Below, piece after piece: positions 34,644 through 44,400 of a DNA stretch of 57,093 bases. Under the pieces are notes generated by a model that was not told the origin of the DNA, ran no database searches, and worked only from the letters and a program-made list of their open reading frames with translations. This stretch comes from JAQBGV01 sp032128395 (lineage in GTDB: Bacteria > Planctomycetota > UBA8108 > UBA1146): assembly GCA_032128395.1 (NCBI GenBank), contig JAQBGV010000054.1, forward strand, positions 1-57,093, in the 5' to 3' direction. Every line of letters begins with the position of its first letter. Position 1 is the stretch's first letter. A program made the translations under genes and the position numbers.

Positions 34644-37442
34644 CTAGCAAGGATGCAAGGAACACCGGAGCGGATCCGCCGCCGTCGGATCGCTCCCGCA
34701 GCCGGGGAATGGCGGCGGCGGAGGGTTACCCTGAAGGAACAAATAGGTGAGCATGAAGATCGCATCGCCGATATCGATCGAGCCATCGTCGTTCCCGTCG
34801 CAGGCGTCCTGGCAGTCGAGCGTCAGAGGCGGTCCGGTCGGGAACAGGTAGCCGAGGATCCGGATCGGGTCTCCGATGTTGGGTTGCAGGTTCCCTTCGC
34901 AGTCGCCGCGGATGAAGAGATCGAGGCTCGGGCAGCCGAACTCCCAGGTGTCGTCCCCGGGGAGCCCGGTGGCGTTCGGATAGCCCCCGAACATCACCGT
35001 CACCTGGCGAGCGGAGTCGTGGACGAAGCCGGTGCTGGTGCGTCCCCCCGGCCCTCCGCTCCCCGCCAGCGTCCAGGCCGTACCATCCCACCCCCACACT
35101 TCGTCCCCGGAGAACACCCCGCCGTAAACGAGCGTGCGCAGCCCGGAAGGGTCGTACGCGACGCCGTGATCGGTCTTCGGCCCCGGGGGGCTCACGGCGA
35201 CGCGCAAGAGCCAGTTGTTGCCGTCCCACTCCCAGGTGTCTTGCTGCACGATTCCGGCGCTGCCGCCGTAGAGCACGGTCACCGCGCGGTTCGAGTCGAA
35301 GTCCATCGCCGGTGTTTCACGCCCCGAGGGATTGTTCGCGGGGAAACGTTGCGTCCAGTCGAGCCCGTCGTACTCCCAGGTGTCGCCGTAGAAATTCGCG
35401 AAGTCTCTCCCCCCGAAGAGCACGACGACCCCGCGCGCGGAGTCGTAGGTCATCGCGGCGGAGTGGCGCGCAGGGGGCGAGGTCGCCGTGGTCACCGCGA
35501 CCCAAGCAGTGCCATCCCATTCCCAGACGTCGCTGAGGAACAAGCCGAAGTTGTTGCGACCGCCGAAGAGCACGGTGACTCCGCGCGCCGAATCGAAAGC
35601 CATCGAGTGATCCCACCGGGATCCTGGTCCGCTCGACGCGACCTGTTGCCACGCGCCGTCGTATTCCCAAGTGTCGGTCATGCCCCCGGGATCGCCGAAG
35701 AGCACGGTTTTTCCGCGGGCGGAATCGAAGGCGAGATCGATCTCTCCGCGGGCGCTCGGGTGGATCGGGGTCGGGACCAGGTTCCAATTCCCGGCAACAC
35801 AGCCGGGGGCGGCCGGAGCCTCGTACGCACCGAGATCGCACACCGGCACCCCGTTCCCGTCGCCATCCTCGGGACGCGGTGCGGTGCGCTGGTCCTCGAG
35901 GAGGGGCCCGGCGGTGGTGGCACAGTCGGCGGGGGATCCGGCGTCGATCGCGGGACTCCCGGGGAGGAGCTCGTGGGTCTCGGTCGCGCCGCCGTTGTTC
36001 TGGAGTGGCCCGAGCATCGCCGAGACACCAGAAACGTGAGGGGGGAGGAGTCCGAGCGTTCCATCGGAGTCGAGCACCACTCCGGCCGCGGTGATCGGGG
36101 GAAGGCCGGCGTAGTTGAACGGTACGTTGTCCGAGAGGATCGAGTTTCGGAGCTCGAAGATCCCGGGGGGGAAGACGTCGGCCTGGATCCCCCCCGCGCC
36201 CGCCGCATTGTTGAACGCGATCGTGACATTGCGGAGGAACACCAGCGAGGGGCTCCCGCTCGCCGGCGGAGAGTCTGACTTCACCCCTCCGCCCACTCCC
36301 TGGGCGCTGTTCTCGGAGATCGTACAGTTCGTCGCGGTGACCGTTCCGAGGGCGAGCATCCCCGCTCCATCGGTGCTCGAAGTGTTGCCGCTGATCGTCA
36401 CACGGGAGAGGTCCAGCGACGCGAGGGTGCTGTTGCTGACCCCCCCGCCTTCGCCCGTGACGGCATTCGCGCGTATCGTGGTGTCGACGAGATCGGCCCC
36501 GCCGGTGTTTTCGAGCCCGCCGCCGAAGCTGGCCGCCGCCGGGGTGCCGGCGCTGTTCAGCTCTATGGTGGAATCGAAGATCGAGATCGCCCCGGTGTTG
36601 CGCACGCCTCCCCCCGCCGCGATCGACGTGTTCAGGCACACCAACACCTGGTCGAGCGAGGTCGTCCCACCATTCGAGATCCCACCGCCCCGATTTGCGG
36701 TGTTCTGCTGGTAGGAGCCTCCGATGATCGTCGTCGTCCCGCCCGCTGCGGTGTGGACTCCTCCGCCGTTGCTCTTCGCATCGTTCTGCCGAACGGAGCA
36801 TCCGGTCAGAGTCAGGCTTCCGGCGTTGTAGATCCCACCACCGTGAGTCACGCTTCCCCCGGGGAGGTCCGCGAGGTTCGCTTCGACGACGACGCTGGTC
36901 ATCGTGACGGTGGGGGGATTCGCTCCGAGGCCACCGATGCGAAGGCCACCGCCGTTCGCCGACGTGGTGCCGGGGGGAGAGCCGATCCCGGGATCACCCC
37001 CCCTGAAGATCAGGTTTTCGAGGTGGACGGTCACCCCCTCGAAGATGTCGAGGCAGCGGTCGAGTCCGTTCCCATCGATCACGGTCGGGCCGAATGGACT
37101 CCCCTGGAGCGTCACGTTCGCACTGAAAATGTCGAGGTCTCCCGCGACGCAGGTGTTCTCGCCTCCCCCGGAGATCGTGATGGCATACGTCCCGATCGAG
37201 AGGGAGATGATGAAATTCCCCCCGGTGAAGTTCGCGTGCTGGAGCGCCGCCCGCAGCGTGCACGCCCCGGAGGCGGTGAGGCACATGCCGTCGGTGAGGT
37301 CGTCGTCCTCCTCGTCGAAGAGCACGTTGACGTTGATCATCGTCTGGGCGTCGCCCGGGAGCGGTACGAAAACGTAGGACGCGAGTCCGCCGAGGACGGT
37401 GAGAAAGAGAACGCCGAGCCGCGCGGTGGTGGGCTGTTGCAC
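34644..37442 (-). CDS. Secreted CSLREA / beta-helix / Kelch protein with dockerin-like tail
   Basis: A protein of about 932 residues. The GTG at 37442 was preferred because GGAGG lies 7 bp upstream and a signal peptide (ARLGVLFLTVLGGLASYVFV) follows directly. The mature N-terminus resembles the CSLREA motif (CLTASGACTLRAALQHAN). A right-handed beta-helix comes next, with many GGGxxN turns (THGGGIYNAGSLTLTGCSV). Then comes a choice-of-anchor-Q-like segment (LLPGSPAIDAGSPADC). From about residue 595, five to six Kelch-like units repeat DTWEYDG and SARGVTVLFGGR. The protein ends in a two-repeat dockerin-like tail (FIRGDCEGNLQPNIGDPI, DGNDDGSIDIGDAIFMLTYL) and CGSDPTAADPLRC. It is probably a surface or extracellular adhesion or carbohydrate-binding protein. 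No catalytic residues are evident. Confidence 0.82.
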   Translation of the reverse strand: MQQPTTARLGVLFLTVLGGLASYVFVPLPGDAQTMINVNVLFDEEDDDLTDGMCLTASGACTLRAALQHANFTGGNFIISLSIGTYAITISGGGENTCVAGDLDIFSANVTLQGSPFGPTVIDGNGLDRCLDIFEGVTVHLENLIFRGGDPGIGSPPGTTSANGGGLRIGGLGANPPTVTMTSVVVEANLADLPGGSVTHGGGIYNAGSLTLTGCSVRQNDAKSNGGGVHTAAGGTTTIIGGSYQQNTANRGGGISNGGTTSLDQVLVCLNTSIAAGGGVRNTGAISIFDSTIELNSAGTPAAASFGGGLENTGGADLVDTTIRANAVTGEGGGVSNSTLASLDLSRVTISGNTSSTDGAGMLALGTVTATNCTISENSAQGVGGGVKSDSPPASGSPSLVFLRNVTIAFNNAAGAGGIQADVFPPGIFELRNSILSDNVPFNYAGLPPITAAGVVLDSDGTLGLLPPHVSGVSAMLGPLQNNGGATETHELLPGSPAIDAGSPADCATTAGPLLEDQRTAPRPEDGDGNGVPVCDLGAYEAPAAPGCVAGNWNLVPTPIHPSARGEIDLAFDSARGKTVLFGDPGGMTDTWEYDGAWQQVASSGPGSRWDHSMAFDSARGVTVLFGGRNNFGLFLSDVWEWDGTAWVAVTTATSPPARHSAAMTYDSARGVVVLFGGRDFANFYGDTWEYDGLDWTQRFPANNPSGRETPAMDFDSNRAVTVLYGGSAGIVQQDTWEWDGNNWLLRVAVSPPGPKTDHGVAYDPSGLRTLVYGGVFSGDEVWGWDGTAWTLAGSGGPGGRTSTGFVHDSARQVTVMFGGYPNATGLPGDDTWEFGCPSLDLFIRGDCEGNLQPNIGDPIRILGYLFPTGPPLTLDCQDACDGNDDGSIDIGDAIFMLTYLFLQGNPPPPPFPGCGSDPTAADPLRCSLHPC

Positions 37443-37771
37443 GACAGACCTCCGGCTTCGAAGGAACGGGTTGGCGAGCGATCGACCCGGACGAGCCCTG
37501 GGTGGGGACCCGGCACATCGTTCCGTCATGATAGCCACGGATGCGAGCAGGCGAGCATGGATTCGCAGTCACGGCCCATCCGGATCGCGTGGGGGTCCGT
37601 TCAGGGCCCGTTCGCTGGTCGGCGGTAGGCGGGAGCCCCTGCTCGGAGCGAGAGCGGCGCGAGGCTGGTCGGCAGAAGGGTCCAGAGCAACTGCGATCGC
37701 TCCCGCTGAATATCCCTTCGCCAGGGCCGAACCCCGCCGTTGGAAGCCGGGGGTTGCCATCGCCTCGGCTC
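37443..37771. other. Intergenic region with no gene seen (329 bp)
   Basis: This stretch lies between the starts-side of the Kelch/dockerin gene and the stop of the retropepsin-like gene, both on the minus strand. It contains a TATCAT hexamer (minus strand, 37528-37533) that could be a -10 element for the Kelch gene, but no convincing -35. Open frames here have no recognisable protein sense. I see no RNA gene or repeat. Confidence 0.4.
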
Positions 37772-38707
37772 TCAGCGCCGCACCGGATCAGTGAACAGCA
37801 GCAGTTCGCTCTGGTTTCTGGGGAAGAAGAGTACGACGTGTCGCAGTACTCCCCAGCCCAGGGAACAATGCGGCGCTTCCACCGCGTCGCCGGTCACGGT
37901 GAGGTTCTGCAGCATCAAATCACGCACCGCATACTCGTTGGTGTCACCCCCTGCGAAGCTCAATCCGATCGCAGGGACCGTCCCGACCAGTTCTAGGTCC
38001 GCGGCCAGGGCCAGAGCCCGCGAGACGGTCATGGCCGCGCTGCCGGTATCGATGGTGAACGGGTAGTGTCCTTCGAGATCCCCGATCGGCACATCGACCA
38101 CCGGTATGCCCCGGGTCCAGTCCACCTCGTAGGAGAGGTTCGTTCCTCCGCTGCTGAAGAACTCCTCGAGTGCCGCTTCGACATCCGTTTCGGGGGTGAG
38201 AATCAGGCGCCGACCTGGTCCGTCGATCACAACGGTCATCGTGCGCAGAATGTCCTGGCCGATGCTGCCGTGCACCTCCGGATCGAGGCTGCGAAGGAGC
38301 GGCGGGCGGAGGTCATGGACGGTCAACGAGCCGAGTTCCAGCCGAGACAAATAGGTTCGCTCTGCAATCTCGGATTCCTTCCCCATGATGTCGGTCAGAG
38401 TCACGCCCAGAGGCTCCCGCGTCATCCCCGCCCGTCGGGCGAACTCGTCATCGATCCACGAGAACGCTGCCCCGGTATCGACCAACAGATTCACTTCTCC
38501 GATCCCAGGAAGATTGCCGCGAATGTGCGGTAGATCGGCCGCGCCGAACGGAAGCACGGTGCGCTCCTTCAAGACAATACGGCTGGGACCCGGCGTGGAA
38601 GCCCCCGCAGGATCTCTCCGGGTGACGAGAGCCGCCTCGTCCGGAGCACAGGCGAGCGACACCGAGAGCAGGGCCAGACTAGCCGCGATCTCGAGAGCAG
38701 GAATCAT
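37772..38707 (-). CDS. Retropepsin-like aspartyl protease family protein (exported)
   Basis: About 311 residues from the ATG at 38707, chosen for the GAAGGA spacing; ATGs 9 and 30 bp earlier are possible. An N-terminal hydrophobic segment ending in LAC (Cys20) suggests export, perhaps as a lipoprotein, although the lipobox is weak. Two retropepsin-type active-site motifs occur: LLVDTGAAFSWI (75-86) and FTIDTGSAAMTV (217-228), with the downstream GSIGQDIL flap region after the first. A single chain with two DTG halves could form an active site without dimerising. Bacterial members are little studied. It is the last gene after the Bat operon (49-bp gap) and may share its transcript. Confidence 0.8.
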   Translation of the reverse strand: MIPALEIAASLALLSVSLACAPDEAALVTRRDPAGASTPGPSRIVLKERTVLPFGAADLPHIRGNLPGIGEVNLLVDTGAAFSWIDDEFARRAGMTREPLGVTLTDIMGKESEIAERTYLSRLELGSLTVHDLRPPLLRSLDPEVHGSIGQDILRTMTVVIDGPGRRLILTPETDVEAALEEFFSSGGTNLSYEVDWTRGIPVVDVPIGDLEGHYPFTIDTGSAAMTVSRALALAADLELVGTVPAIGLSFAGGDTNEYAVRDLMLQNLTVTGDAVEAPHCSLGWGVLRHVVLFFPRNQSELLLFTDPVRR

Positions 38708-38756
38708 GCACTCCATCCTTCGGTTCCGCGCCTGCATGCAACCCGCCTCGCTCCGC

Positions 38757-39575
38757 TCAACGGCTCCCGAGGCGCGAGACCGCCGAGGTCGGCACCCACG
38801 CGTCCCGACCGTCGGCGAGGCCGATGCGCCGCCACTCCTCGCGCTCCTCGAGGATTTGCACCTCCGTTCCCGCCGGCAGCGCGTCGGGGAACTTCGAGGC
38901 AGCGCGGGGGGAGTCCGCGGCTCGGCCCACCGTCTCTTCGACGATCACCACCGCTTCGTCGGTCTCACCGTCGATCCCTGGGCTGGTCGCAAGGAGTGCG
39001 CCCCAGCCGAAGAGGGGGACGATCGCGAGGTTGCGGAGCCACGGCTTCCGTCGCGCGATTCCCACGGCGATGAACGCAGCGGCGAGGAGGAAGCTGAGCG
39101 CGGCGAGTGTGCTCCGCTCGGCGGGGGAGAGGCGGCGGTGCCAGAAGAGAAAGGTGTCGAGCGCGCCCCCCTCCTCCGGTCGGGGCACCCACCCCGGCAA
39201 CAGCCGCCTCGCGTGGATCAGGTTCGCCTGCGCGCGGCGATGATCGGGGTCGAGACGGAGGGCGCTCTTGTAGGCGTGGATCGCGGTGCCGAGCCGTTCC
39301 GCTTGGAGGGCAGCGTTTCCGAGATTCGTCCACAGATCGGCGTTCTCGGCGGCGCCATCGGAGATCACGCGGGCGAAGAGGAGCGCTGCCTCGCCGAACG
39401 CCGCGAGTCGTCGGTCACGTTCTTCGATCCCGAGCGATTCCTGGTACGCGGTCAGTGCCGCCTCGGTGGGTACCTCGACAGGCGCATCGGCGCGCGCGAC
39501 CGCGGCGAGAAACACTCCGAAGAGGAGCATCGCGAGGAAGATCGAGAGCAGGGACCTGTGCGGCTGTCGGTTCAT
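38757..39575 (-). CDS. batE: BatE-like TPR and SH3-domain membrane protein
   Basis: A 272-residue protein. It has a signal sequence (LLSIFLAMLLFGVFLAAVARA), a TPR segment around 60-125 (NADLWTNLGNAALQAERLGT, AIHAYKSALRLDPDHRRAQA), two transmembrane helices (about 150-200), and a C-terminal bacterial SH3-like domain (LPAGTEVQILEEREEWRRIG, AWVPTSAVSRL). This order is that of BatE in aerotolerance (Bat) operons. The ATG overlaps the BatD stop (TGATG). It is the last gene of a seven-gene operon. Bat proteins form a membrane complex with MoxR and VWA partners; the molecular task is unclear. Confidence 0.82.
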   Translation of the reverse strand: MNRQPHRSLLSIFLAMLLFGVFLAAVARADAPVEVPTEAALTAYQESLGIEERDRRLAAFGEAALLFARVISDGAAENADLWTNLGNAALQAERLGTAIHAYKSALRLDPDHRRAQANLIHARRLLPGWVPRPEEGGALDTFLFWHRRLSPAERSTLAALSFLLAAAFIAVGIARRKPWLRNLAIVPLFGWGALLATSPGIDGETDEAVVIVEETVGRAADSPRAASKFPDALPAGTEVQILEEREEWRRIGLADGRDAWVPTSAVSRLGSR

Positions 39576-41407
39576 CACCGCCCCATCTCGAACAGCTTCT
39601 GTGCGTAGCCGCGGGCGCGCTCGGCGAGCTCCTGGGTCCCGGTGTCGCCCGCGCGCCGGGCGTAGATCCGGTCCTCGCACTCGGCGAGGAAGAGATCGAG
39701 TCCGCCGATCGAGTTCCCGCCGGCTCGCTTTACCTCCCGGAGCATCGCGCGGAGCTCCGCGGTGACGGAGGCGAGTGCCTCCGTCGAAGCGAGATCGCGC
39801 GCGGCCGACTCGACGGCGCGTGCCGCCGCGGCGAGTCGCACCCGTCGTTCTCGGACCTCGGGGGGGATCCGATCGCGCACGCGCAGGCCGATCGCTCCGA
39901 ACACCAGGAGGCCGGAGAGCGCGTAGATCGCCAGCCGGAGTGGTTCTCCGCCGAGGCGGTCGCGCTCGGAGATCGCGAGCCGCGCGGGCGCGGTCTCGAT
40001 CGCGAGGTCCGCGCCGATCAGCGTGAAACGCGGCCGCCCCATCGTCGGCTGCGGGACGAGCGCCGTGCCCCCGCCCGAGGTCCCCGTTCCCTTGGCGAGT
40101 CCGATCACCGCATCGGCCCCGACCGTCTCGCCGCGACGGACCGAGAGCGCTACCGGCGCGGTGGTGACGGTGCGGAACGCCTCGGCATCGGGGTCGAACC
40201 ACGCGTATTCGAGGGGAGGAATCTCGTTCACTCCCTCGTCGCGCACGCGGACCGTGACCCGGAACACCTTCAGCCCGTCCTCGTGGATCCCCGGTGAACT
40301 CGCTTCCGGGACCTGGAACGCGCCCTCCGGGAGGCCCGCGTCGATCAGATAGGGCAGTCCCGCGTTCTCCAGATTCCCATCGCCCGAAAGGGTCAGGGTG
40401 AGCGTGATCGGGTCTCCGACCTGCACGACGGTGCGATCGGCTTCGAGCGTGAGGGAGAACCCCCGGCCGACCGCTCCCGCGAAGCTCGGCGGGCGCCCGG
40501 TGGTGGGGAGCTCCTTCACGACGAGGCGCCGGGGGAGGTCCTTCGCGAGCAACAAACGGGTCTCGGCGGCGCGGCGATCGGAGGGGAAGAAGCCGCTGGA
40601 CCACCGCGTGACTTCCTCGACCACGATCGTGGCGGGGACGAGCTCGATCGTCCCGGGGCGCAGCGGCACCAGCGTCCGCTCCGCGATCACCGCGACCATC
40701 GGTCGTCCCTCGACCTGGACCCGTTCCACGACCGCGAGGAGTTGCTTCTGCTCGCCGCCGGCGAGAATGTTCAAGGGCTGCGCGCCGCGGCGGAATTCCG
40801 GGTCGACGAAGTCGAAGTCTCCTTCGCGGTCGAAGAGAGGCGATCGAATCGTGTAGCCGCCGAGCGCCTTCGTCAGCCGCTCGACCAAGGTCATCGTGAT
40901 CTTGATCGGCACCCGCTGCCCCGGATACACCGGTCGTTCCGGGAGCGTGAGTGCGATTCCGATGTCACTCGACTGAGGGACCGCGGTCGCGATGAGGGCG
41001 CGGCCTTCGATCCGCGCCTTCTTCGCGCCTTGGCTCACTTCGAGGGCGGGGACGCGGAACGGTCCGGGGCGCTCGACGAGCAACTGGAACTGGGCGGTCC
41101 AGGTCACGGTGCGGCTCTGCGTTCTTCGGCCATTGCTGATTCGGACGAAGGTACTCACCGAAGGATTGAGCCCGACCAGTTCGAATTGCGCACCGTCTAC
41201 GTTCTCAGCCGGGACGACTTGCGGGCGAGGCTCTTCATCGAACCCCTCGAGGACGACCTGCACCTCGATCGGGACATCGGAGTAGTACGGTCCTGCGGAC
41301 ATCTTCAGCTGCGCCTGTTGCGCTTCGACGGGGGGTGCCCCGAGCAAGGCGCCGGCGAGGGCGACCGCTGCGAGGAGAATCGGGAATTGGGTGGGCCGAG
41401 CGCGCAT
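39575..41407 (-). CDS. batD: BatD-like protein (oxygen-tolerance family)
   Basis: A 610-residue protein with a signal peptide (LLAAVALAGALLGAPPVEA), several immunoglobulin-like beta domains (VYPGQRVPIKITMTLVERLT, TVVQVGDPITLTLTLSGDG) and a transmembrane helix near 500 (LAIYALSGLLVFGAIGLRV). A cytoplasmic helical tail follows. This matches BatD, a periplasmic part of the Bat complex. The ATG at 41407 overlaps the stop of the BatB/C gene; a GTG one codon earlier is also possible. The RRGAQPLNILAGGEQKQLL and ALVPQPTMGRPRF segments are family-like. Confidence 0.85.
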   Translation of the reverse strand: MRARPTQFPILLAAVALAGALLGAPPVEAQQAQLKMSAGPYYSDVPIEVQVVLEGFDEEPRPQVVPAENVDGAQFELVGLNPSVSTFVRISNGRRTQSRTVTWTAQFQLLVERPGPFRVPALEVSQGAKKARIEGRALIATAVPQSSDIGIALTLPERPVYPGQRVPIKITMTLVERLTKALGGYTIRSPLFDREGDFDFVDPEFRRGAQPLNILAGGEQKQLLAVVERVQVEGRPMVAVIAERTLVPLRPGTIELVPATIVVEEVTRWSSGFFPSDRRAAETRLLLAKDLPRRLVVKELPTTGRPPSFAGAVGRGFSLTLEADRTVVQVGDPITLTLTLSGDGNLENAGLPYLIDAGLPEGAFQVPEASSPGIHEDGLKVFRVTVRVRDEGVNEIPPLEYAWFDPDAEAFRTVTTAPVALSVRRGETVGADAVIGLAKGTGTSGGGTALVPQPTMGRPRFTLIGADLAIETAPARLAISERDRLGGEPLRLAIYALSGLLVFGAIGLRVRDRIPPEVRERRVRLAAAARAVESAARDLASTEALASVTAELRAMLREVKRAGGNSIGGLDLFLAECEDRIYARRAGDTGTQELAERARGYAQKLFEMGR

Positions 41408-44400
41408 CACCAGTCCTTGTCCACGGTCGGATCGATCGCGCCCCCGCGCTGCTGCTCGGCCCGGCGCTTCGCCTCGCGATCGCGCACCGCCTGGAGGAGC
41501 TGCGCCGGGTCGACCGGCTCACGCCGCGGCTCTTGCTGCGGGTCCTCCCCGGACTTCTGCTGGTCCTGCTGTTCTGGTTGGTCCTGACCTGAGGACTCCG
41601 GCGGCGGCGGCTCGAGGAGGGACAGCGCCTCGAGCAGTTGCTCGAGTGCGGCGCGCTGGGCCGCGGTCCCCTCCTCGAAGGCCGGCGTCTCTCCGAACAA
41701 GGTCTCGATCGCCCGAGCCATCTCCCCCGCCGCCGACTCGACCAGCTCGGCGGCGCGCGCGAACTCTTGCGCTTGCTCCTTCGGATCTTGGCCGGGGGCC
41801 GTGGCGGCGCTCTCCGCGGCTTCCCCCTGGGCGACGAGTGCGGGGGGGATCTGCTCGGCGATCTGACGCAGTTGATCCTGGTCCGGGCGCAAGGGAGCGA
41901 GCAGACGAGGCGCGTCACTGGAGCCCCCGGTCGCGATCGCGTCCGCCGAACGATCGTTCAGCTCCTGCTGCCGACGGGCGGCCTCGCGCAGGTGTTCGAT
42001 GATCGTGAAGTAGAGACGCCGGAGCTGCTCGAGTGGCGGAAGGATCGCACCGACCGTCACGACCCCCGCGTCGAGCGGGATCGACTCCGGCGCGACGATG
42101 GAGTTCGCCTCGAACCACTCCGTCGCCGCCTGCGAGTTCGTGGTCACTTGCTCGAGCAGAGTCCGCGCGAGCTCGAGCCGCTGTTGCATCGCCTCGAGTT
42201 GCTCCGGGGGAGTCTCGCTCGGGGGAGTCTCGCCCGGGGGTGCCTCGCTCGTGCGGGAGAGCTCCGCCGCCTCCTCGGCGAGAAGACCGCCGAGCCGATC
42301 GAGACGTGCGTGGTTCTTCCTGTGCAGTTCACCGAGGGCAGGAACTCGCTCGCCCCGGATCGCCGGGTCGACCCCATCGTCCCCGCGCAGGAGCGCGAAG
42401 ATCCGGGTCTCGTCCTGCCACAGGAGTTCGATCAAACCTTTGACGTCGAGGAAGAGCTCCCGCGCCTCCAGGAGCGCGGTCAGCCCCGCTCCGCTCTCCT
42501 CGAAACCGGGACCCACCCGCTCCTCGGCGTACGCGCGCGACGACGCGCCGAACGCGGTCGCCGCGGTCTCGAGGTGCGGGAGCGCCGTGCGGACGAGTTC
42601 GATCAGTTTCGCCCGCGACGCCGACTCGGGATCGCTGGGGTCCACCTCGACCTCCGCCGCCGCCGCCCCGCCGAAGCGCGTCGCCAGCTCGCCGACTCGC
42701 CCGGCGACCTCGTCCGCCTCCTCCCCGAGTGCGGTCGAAGTCAGCCACGGGGGGGGCGCACCACTTTGCGCGCCGGAGAAATCGGGGGTCTGGAACCGGA
42801 GGAGCTCGATTCCCTGACGCGCGAGCCCTTGGGCGTCGGGGAGGATCCCGTCGAGCACCTGGAGCGGGTCGCGGAGCTGCTCCCGCGCTCGCTTCAGCGC
42901 GCTCAGGCCGAGGGAGGCCCGTCGGGCGGAGCGGTCCCCCTGCTGCCTGCGGAGCGTCCGCCGGGTCTGGCCGACGCGCTCCTGTGCCCGCGTGAGGTGT
43001 CCGAGCAGGGCGGCGAGCTGCGCCGCCCGCAGTCGCTGTTCCGGCGTGAGTTCCTCCTCCGGAGTCCCTTCGATCCCTCGCCGCTCCTCATCTCCATCGT
43101 GCGCGAGCGCCTCGAGATCGGCGAGGATCTCGCGTTCGGTCGCAGCGACCGCTCGGTACTCCCGACGTCGAGGTTCCTCGTCGGCCCCGCCGGGATCGGC
43201 GACATCGCGTTCGATCAGCGAGCGCGCCTCGGCGAGCAGAGCCCGCTGTCGTTCGATCAGCGCGTCGAGGCGAGCGGACAGGTCGGCGTCCTGCTCTTCG
43301 CGCAAGGAGTCCGCGAGTTCGCGCATCCGCCGGAGGACCACTTCGAGGTTGTGCCGTGCCTCGTCCTTCTCGGGGCGAACCCGCACCGCGTCGCGGAAAC
43401 GCTCCGCCGCGGCCCGCAACGCCTCGAGGGCCCCCTCGGCATCGTCCGCGAGACGGTGGTCCGACTCCTTCACCGAGACCCATCCCAGGTGGTACCGGCA
43501 GCGGTAGCGCAGCTCGGCATCGGCGCCCGAGCCGCTCTCCGCGCGTTCGAGTCGCCGTCGCGCCGCCGCGAGATCCCCGGTCGCGAGGTCGAGCAGCGCG
43601 CGGTTGTGGAGGAGTCGCGGGGTGAGCCCGGCATCCGGGTCCGCTTCCTGCTCCGACTCCGACGCCGTGGCGACCTCGTCCCCGGAGACGGGAGCGAGTG
43701 AGAGGCGATCGGGCTCGCCACCGGGAGGGAGCGGAACTCCTCCACTCGGGTCACTCTCGACCCCACCGGGAGTGGGGGACCCGGGGGTCGGGCTCTGCGC
43801 GTCGAGGGGCGTTCCCGGGGAGAAGAACAGTGAGGCACCGACGAGCAGCGCGAACGCCACCGGGAGCGGTGACCGAGGACGCGCCGTCGCGAGCGCGCTC
43901 CCGAGCAGACAGAGGAGAGCGACCAGCGCGGGCCACTGGTAGGCCTCTTGCCGCTCCGTGCGTCCTCCCCCTTCGATCTTTCCGCGCATCAGAGGCGCGA
44001 TGGCGTCCCGGTGGATCTCCACCAGGTCGAGTGCCCCGGTCCCCGCAGGGATGTAGAGTCCGTCGGTGCGCAGCGCCATCTCGCGGAGGGTCTCGCCGTC
44101 GAGGCGGCTGCGCACCGGATTTCCTTCTCGATCGCGCAGCGGCTCCCGCGCCCCGGTCTCCGGGTCGGTGACGACGACCGGGCTCCCCCCCTCGTCCCCG
44201 AAGCCGATCGTGATCACCTGGATCCCGCGCTCTTTCGCCGCATCGCACGCTTCGAGGGGGAAACTGTCGTGATCCTCCCCGTCGGAGATCAGGAGGATCG
44301 CCCGCGCGGCGTCCCCCGATTCGCCGAACGCCTCGATCGCCTTGCGGATCGGTTCTTCGAGCCGCGTCCCCCCCCGTCCGACACAGTTCGCGGTCACGCC

